Source of the DNA: Planctomycetota bacterium
GTDB taxonomy: Bacteria > Planctomycetota > UBA11346
Assembly: GCA_947440715.1 (NCBI GenBank)
Contig: CANETI010000123.1
Span: forward strand, 1-7,326
Direction: 5' to 3'
DNA length: 7,326 nt
Positions 4,972 through 7,326 of the stretch are shown here, one piece after another. Within the stretch, counting starts at the first letter, position 1. Every line of letters starts with the position of its first letter. The position numbers and the translations under genes are program-made. The notes beneath the pieces are model-generated. The model worked only from the letters and a program-made list of their open reading frames with translations, made no database searches and was not told the DNA's origin.

Positions 4972-6810
4972 TCACCACGCAACGGTTCCATCTTTATCAT
5001 AAAAGCGCGGACGGGCGAGATCTTTGTCGAGCACCACATGAGCGTGGTCACTGAGCCAAATTTCCGTACCTCGGTAAGCCATGCCGTTTACCATGACCAC
5101 GGCCGTGCATGGTGTGTTTGCCCGACGTTTACGCAATATTTCGGCGCGGTCCAATAACGCCTCGCAGGTCGCTAAGCGTTTGCATGCCGCACTAAATTCG
5201 GCGAGTGCCACTTGCCATTCCTGTTCGCTCAATTGTTTCGCGAGTACTTGTTGGCCCTTCATTTTGCATTGCGCTTTTTGTTCGCACACGGCAGCAAGCA
5301 AAGTGTCGTGTTCACGATGAGCACAGGAAAATAATTCGGCTTCATACGGATCAAAACCCGCCTGTACGCGTGTATGCAGGCCATCTTTACTGCCTAAAAC
5401 GTCACACGTAATATTCCCACCAGCGGTAATGCTGCCGCCCAATATCTCTTTCGCGATAACTTCACCAACGGCCATAACCTGTGACCAACGTAGACTAATG
5501 GTGACCCGTAAATTATGACATTTTAATGAACGACTAGCCACATGTTTAACATCAATATCACCGTGTGCCTTAACTCGCTGAGTTCCGGGCAAAATACCGG
5601 CGCGAATAACTAAATGCCCTTGCGCCGTAACGCGCGCGTCCTCGATAACGCCCATGATCTCAATGTCACCTTCACTTTTAACGATAAAGCCAGCGCGAAT
5701 GTCACCTTTAATTGCGACCGACAATTTAGTATTGATGTTGCCGTGATGATAATCCACATGTTCATCAACCACATAGCGACCCTGTACGCATAGGCGCCCA
5801 GTGCGATCACGATGTACATGTCCCGTCGCTAACGCGCGAATAATATCCGGATGTGCGGGATCTAATTCGGTCCCCTCACCAATTATCTGTGCAGCGTCCA
5901 ATGCGCGTCCTGGGCGCGGAGCTAAAAACGCGCCAAAGACATCTACACCATGAACGCCTAAAGTCGGTGGTACGATACGTCCCAATGCCGTTCCACCGGA
6001 GACATCTTCTAGACGCCCGTGCTCTCGATAATCCACCTGTCCATTCTCTGCGACCCGTAAATGAATATGCTCATCAATGAGCATTGCGACATGACCGTCA
6101 ACTCCGTGATTGATTGGAATTCCACGCGCAATTTCAATTTTACGTTCTGTCGCTTGAGCGACATAGGCTTCAACAATGGCTTCGCTCATAACTCCGCGAA
6201 CGATCTTTGCTTCGACCATGGCTTTTTGTAAAATATGCGGAGGTAAATAATGCCAGGCCGGGATAATAACATATGCACTGGTTTTATCATCAGTGAAGTT
6301 GATCGTCACCGACACCATTTCGTAGGTCTCTGATCCAATATCGATAAATATCGTTCCGTCCGCATGGCGTTTCAACGTACCAGCACATGAACAACGCACC
6401 GCGCCATCTTCCTCCACGGTAATGGCGTGCCCACACGTAAGCGGAAACATTGGCCACAATGACTGTCCATCTACGGCTCGGCCATGAATAGAACCTTCAC
6501 CAATCAACCAGCCGATGGTGTCACCAGCGCTAACTGTTGCTGGCGGCGTCATCGACGAGCCAAGATGTACCTGACGGTCTACAATTACTGATGGTAGATG
6601 ACCTTTTGCGACCAAAACCGAACGCTCCTCTGACGCTCGTACGGACAAACCACACAACGCTTGTGCGTCGATTCCATAAACCACTCCCAAACTGCTCAAC
6701 AAATCTCTCAGCGTTGATAAATTGACCTGTTGCCCCGCTGGAACGCGCACCTGTGCCGTCACGCGTTCTGAGCTAATCACCATCCACGGACGCTCGCCCG
6801 ATTGATCCAT
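4972..6810 (-). CDS. FapA / DUF342 family protein with a duplicated N-terminal domain
   Basis: 612 residues, cytoplasmic (no signal peptide). The FapA family (PF03961; 'flagellar assembly protein A') has an N-terminal domain followed by a beta-helix polymerising region. Here the core N-terminal domain is at 176-295, including SGGTALGRIVPPTLGVHG (271-288) and FGAFLAPRPG (292-301). The beta-helix runs about 355-485, with repeated Gly-Asp-Ile turns (KGDIRAG, EGDIEIMG, HGDIDV) and LGGSITAGGNI (457-467). A charged, probably helical or coiled-coil stretch follows at 488-565, and a short C-terminal beta tail ends the protein. Residues 16-117 look like a second, shorter copy of the N-terminal domain. 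No flagellar gene is in the window; family members also occur in non-motile bacteria, where the role is unclear. ATG 6810 is the only usable start before the upstream stop, yet no ribosome binding site is visible; an ATG nine codons in is an alternative. The gene converges with the lipoprotein gene, leaving 21 bp between the two stops and no visible terminator. Confidence 0.82.
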   Translation of the reverse strand: MDQSGERPWMVISSERVTAQVRVPAGQQVNLSTLRDLLSSLGVVYGIDAQALCGLSVRASEERSVLVAKGHLPSVIVDRQVHLGSSMTPPATVSAGDTIGWLIGEGSIHGRAVDGQSLWPMFPLTCGHAITVEEDGAVRCSCAGTLKRHADGTIFIDIGSETYEMVSVTINFTDDKTSAYVIIPAWHYLPPHILQKAMVEAKIVRGVMSEAIVEAYVAQATERKIEIARGIPINHGVDGHVAMLIDEHIHLRVAENGQVDYREHGRLEDVSGGTALGRIVPPTLGVHGVDVFGAFLAPRPGRALDAAQIIGEGTELDPAHPDIIRALATGHVHRDRTGRLCVQGRYVVDEHVDYHHGNINTKLSVAIKGDIRAGFIVKSEGDIEIMGVIEDARVTAQGHLVIRAGILPGTQRVKAHGDIDVKHVASRSLKCHNLRVTISLRWSQVMAVGEVIAKEILGGSITAGGNITCDVLGSKDGLHTRVQAGFDPYEAELFSCAHREHDTLLAAVCEQKAQCKMKGQQVLAKQLSEQEWQVALAEFSAACKRLATCEALLDRAEILRKRRANTPCTAVVMVNGMAYRGTEIWLSDHAHVVLDKDLARPRFYDKDGTVAW

Positions 6811-6818
6811 ATGACATA

Positions 6819-6824
6819 AGTATA
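6819..6824 (-). promoter_or_regulatory. Possible -10 box close to the fapA-like start
   Basis: The minus strand reads TATACT, five of six matches to the -10 consensus, preceded directly by TG. It lies only 8 nt before the start codon at 6810, so transcription would begin at or almost at the ATG and give a nearly leaderless mRNA. That would fit the missing ribosome binding site. A second weak box, TAGAAT, lies at 6830-6835. No matching -35 hexamer was found for either. Confidence 0.25.
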
Positions 6825-6842
6825 CATGAATTCTACCATTTG

Positions 6843-6899
6843 CGTCGCCATGGGGTGCTCAACCCAAACGTAGCGGAGGGCATGGACTCCATGGCGACG
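6843..6899. repeat. Inverted repeat with 11-bp perfect arms in a divergent intergenic region
   Basis: CGTCGCCATGG (6843-6853) is the exact reverse complement of CCATGGCGACG (6889-6899). Three further inner pairs, one of them a wobble, extend the stem to 14 bp around a 29-nt loop (6857-6885). The right arm can instead pair locally: CATGGACTCCATG (6881-6893) is a self-complementary 13-mer. The element could form alternative RNA hairpins in the leader of the gene at 6967, bind a dimeric regulator of either divergent gene, or be an inserted repeat. Confidence 0.7.
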
Positions 6900-6924
6900 T
6901 TTCCTATGGTGCGCGGCCTTATCC

Positions 6925-6944
6925 GAGGGCTCTAAATGGCCCTT
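6925..6944 (+). other. Small hairpin in the leader of the membrane-protein gene
   Basis: AGGGC (6926-6930) pairs with GCCCT (6939-6943), extended by a wobble on each side, around a 6-nt loop. A pyrimidine-rich CCTCTTT run follows, but no true T-tract, so it is a poor intrinsic terminator. It lies 22 bp before the start codon, just before the likely ribosome binding site. Confidence 0.35.
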
Positions 6945-6966
6945 CCTCTTTGCACGGTGAGCACTT

Positions 6967-7326
6967 ATGCGACTGATGGCGCTTTATATGACCTCGATCA
7001 TCTGCGGTTTTTGCATGATGGCTTTAGAAATCATCGGCGCTCGCTTCATGCAGCCAATCTTTGGTTCGTCGATTGACGTATGGGCAGCGATTATTTCCGT
7101 CTTCATTCTATCGCTATCCATTGGCTATGTCGTTGGTGGTCGAATCGCTGACCGCTCGCACACCAACACGGCACTTGGTTGGGTAATTTTAATTGCTGGT
7201 GCCTTTTATTGTTTGATCCCTTGGTACGGAATGGGCTTCATGGAAAGTATGGGGCAAGATATTCACAACTCGCGCACTGGCGTGCTGTTTGCGGCCATGT
7301 TCTTATTCCTCCCGCCATCCTTGTTG
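6967..7326 (+). CDS. Membrane spermidine-synthase-like protein, N-terminal part only
   Basis: 120 codons run from ATG 6967 to the right edge without a stop. The N-terminus matches the membrane half of the fused membrane / spermidine-synthase-like family: a first helix (about 5-25) with the ALEIIGARFMQPIFG motif (19-33), then VWAAIISVFILSLSIGY (38-54) and GGRIAD (57-62), followed by helices at about 68-87 and 104-120. In complete members, several membrane helices precede a cytoplasmic Rossmann-fold domain like spermidine synthase; whether that domain is present and active here lies outside the window. An in-frame TGA at 6958-6960 makes ATG 6967 the first possible start, and GGTGAG at 6956-6961 is a fair ribosome binding site 5 nt upstream. 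The gene is divergent from the FapA-like gene across a 156-bp region with an inverted repeat. Confidence 0.8.
   Translation, partial: MRLMALYMTSIICGFCMMALEIIGARFMQPIFGSSIDVWAAIISVFILSLSIGYVVGGRIADRSHTNTALGWVILIAGAFYCLIPWYGMGFMESMGQDIHNSRTGVLFAAMFLFLPPSLL

Overview
The window looks like ordinary chromosomal DNA from a free-living bacterium, roughly half G+C. A PVC-superphylum member (Verrucomicrobia, Planctomycetes or Lentisphaerae) is my best guess. This rests on gene families common there: a secreted DUF1080 protein, a secreted esterase-like protein of a characteristic two-part design, a solitary FapA/DUF342 protein and a membrane spermidine-synthase-like protein. Also consistent are an anaerobe-style biotin synthase and several starts without a clear Shine-Dalgarno sequence. 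This assignment is inference; no rRNA or marker gene is present.

Layout, left to right: (1) 1-496, minus strand, the N-terminal part of a secreted DUF1080 (3-keto-disaccharide hydrolase-like) protein, cut by the window edge. (2) 698-1783, minus strand, biotin synthase bioB. (3) 1784-2033, a divergent intergenic region filled with arrays of an 8-bp unit built on the palindrome TCCGGA; a further short array abuts the 3' end of bioB. (4) 2034-4950, plus strand, an apparent three-gene operon: gamma-class carbonic anhydrase-like protein, a large secreted alpha/beta-hydrolase-fold protein overlapping it by ATGA, and a small lipoprotein. (5) 4972-6810, minus strand, a FapA/DUF342 polymerising-scaffold-type protein convergent with that operon. 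(6) 6811-6966, a divergent intergenic region carrying a long-range 11-bp perfect inverted repeat. (7) 6967-7326, plus strand, the start of a polytopic membrane protein of the spermidine-synthase-like family, cut by the right edge.

The genes do not form an obvious single pathway. There is no defence system, phage, transposase, CRISPR array or RNA gene that I can support. Points worth a second look: BioB lacks two of the three cysteines and the arginine that hold the classical [2Fe-2S] cluster, and it has a cysteine-rich C-terminal tail; TCCGGA arrays occur on both sides of bioB and form a 34-bp imperfect inverted repeat upstream of it; the esterase-like protein has glycine where the catalytic serine should be; and the FapA protein carries an internal duplication of its N-terminal domain at an exact 160-residue offset.
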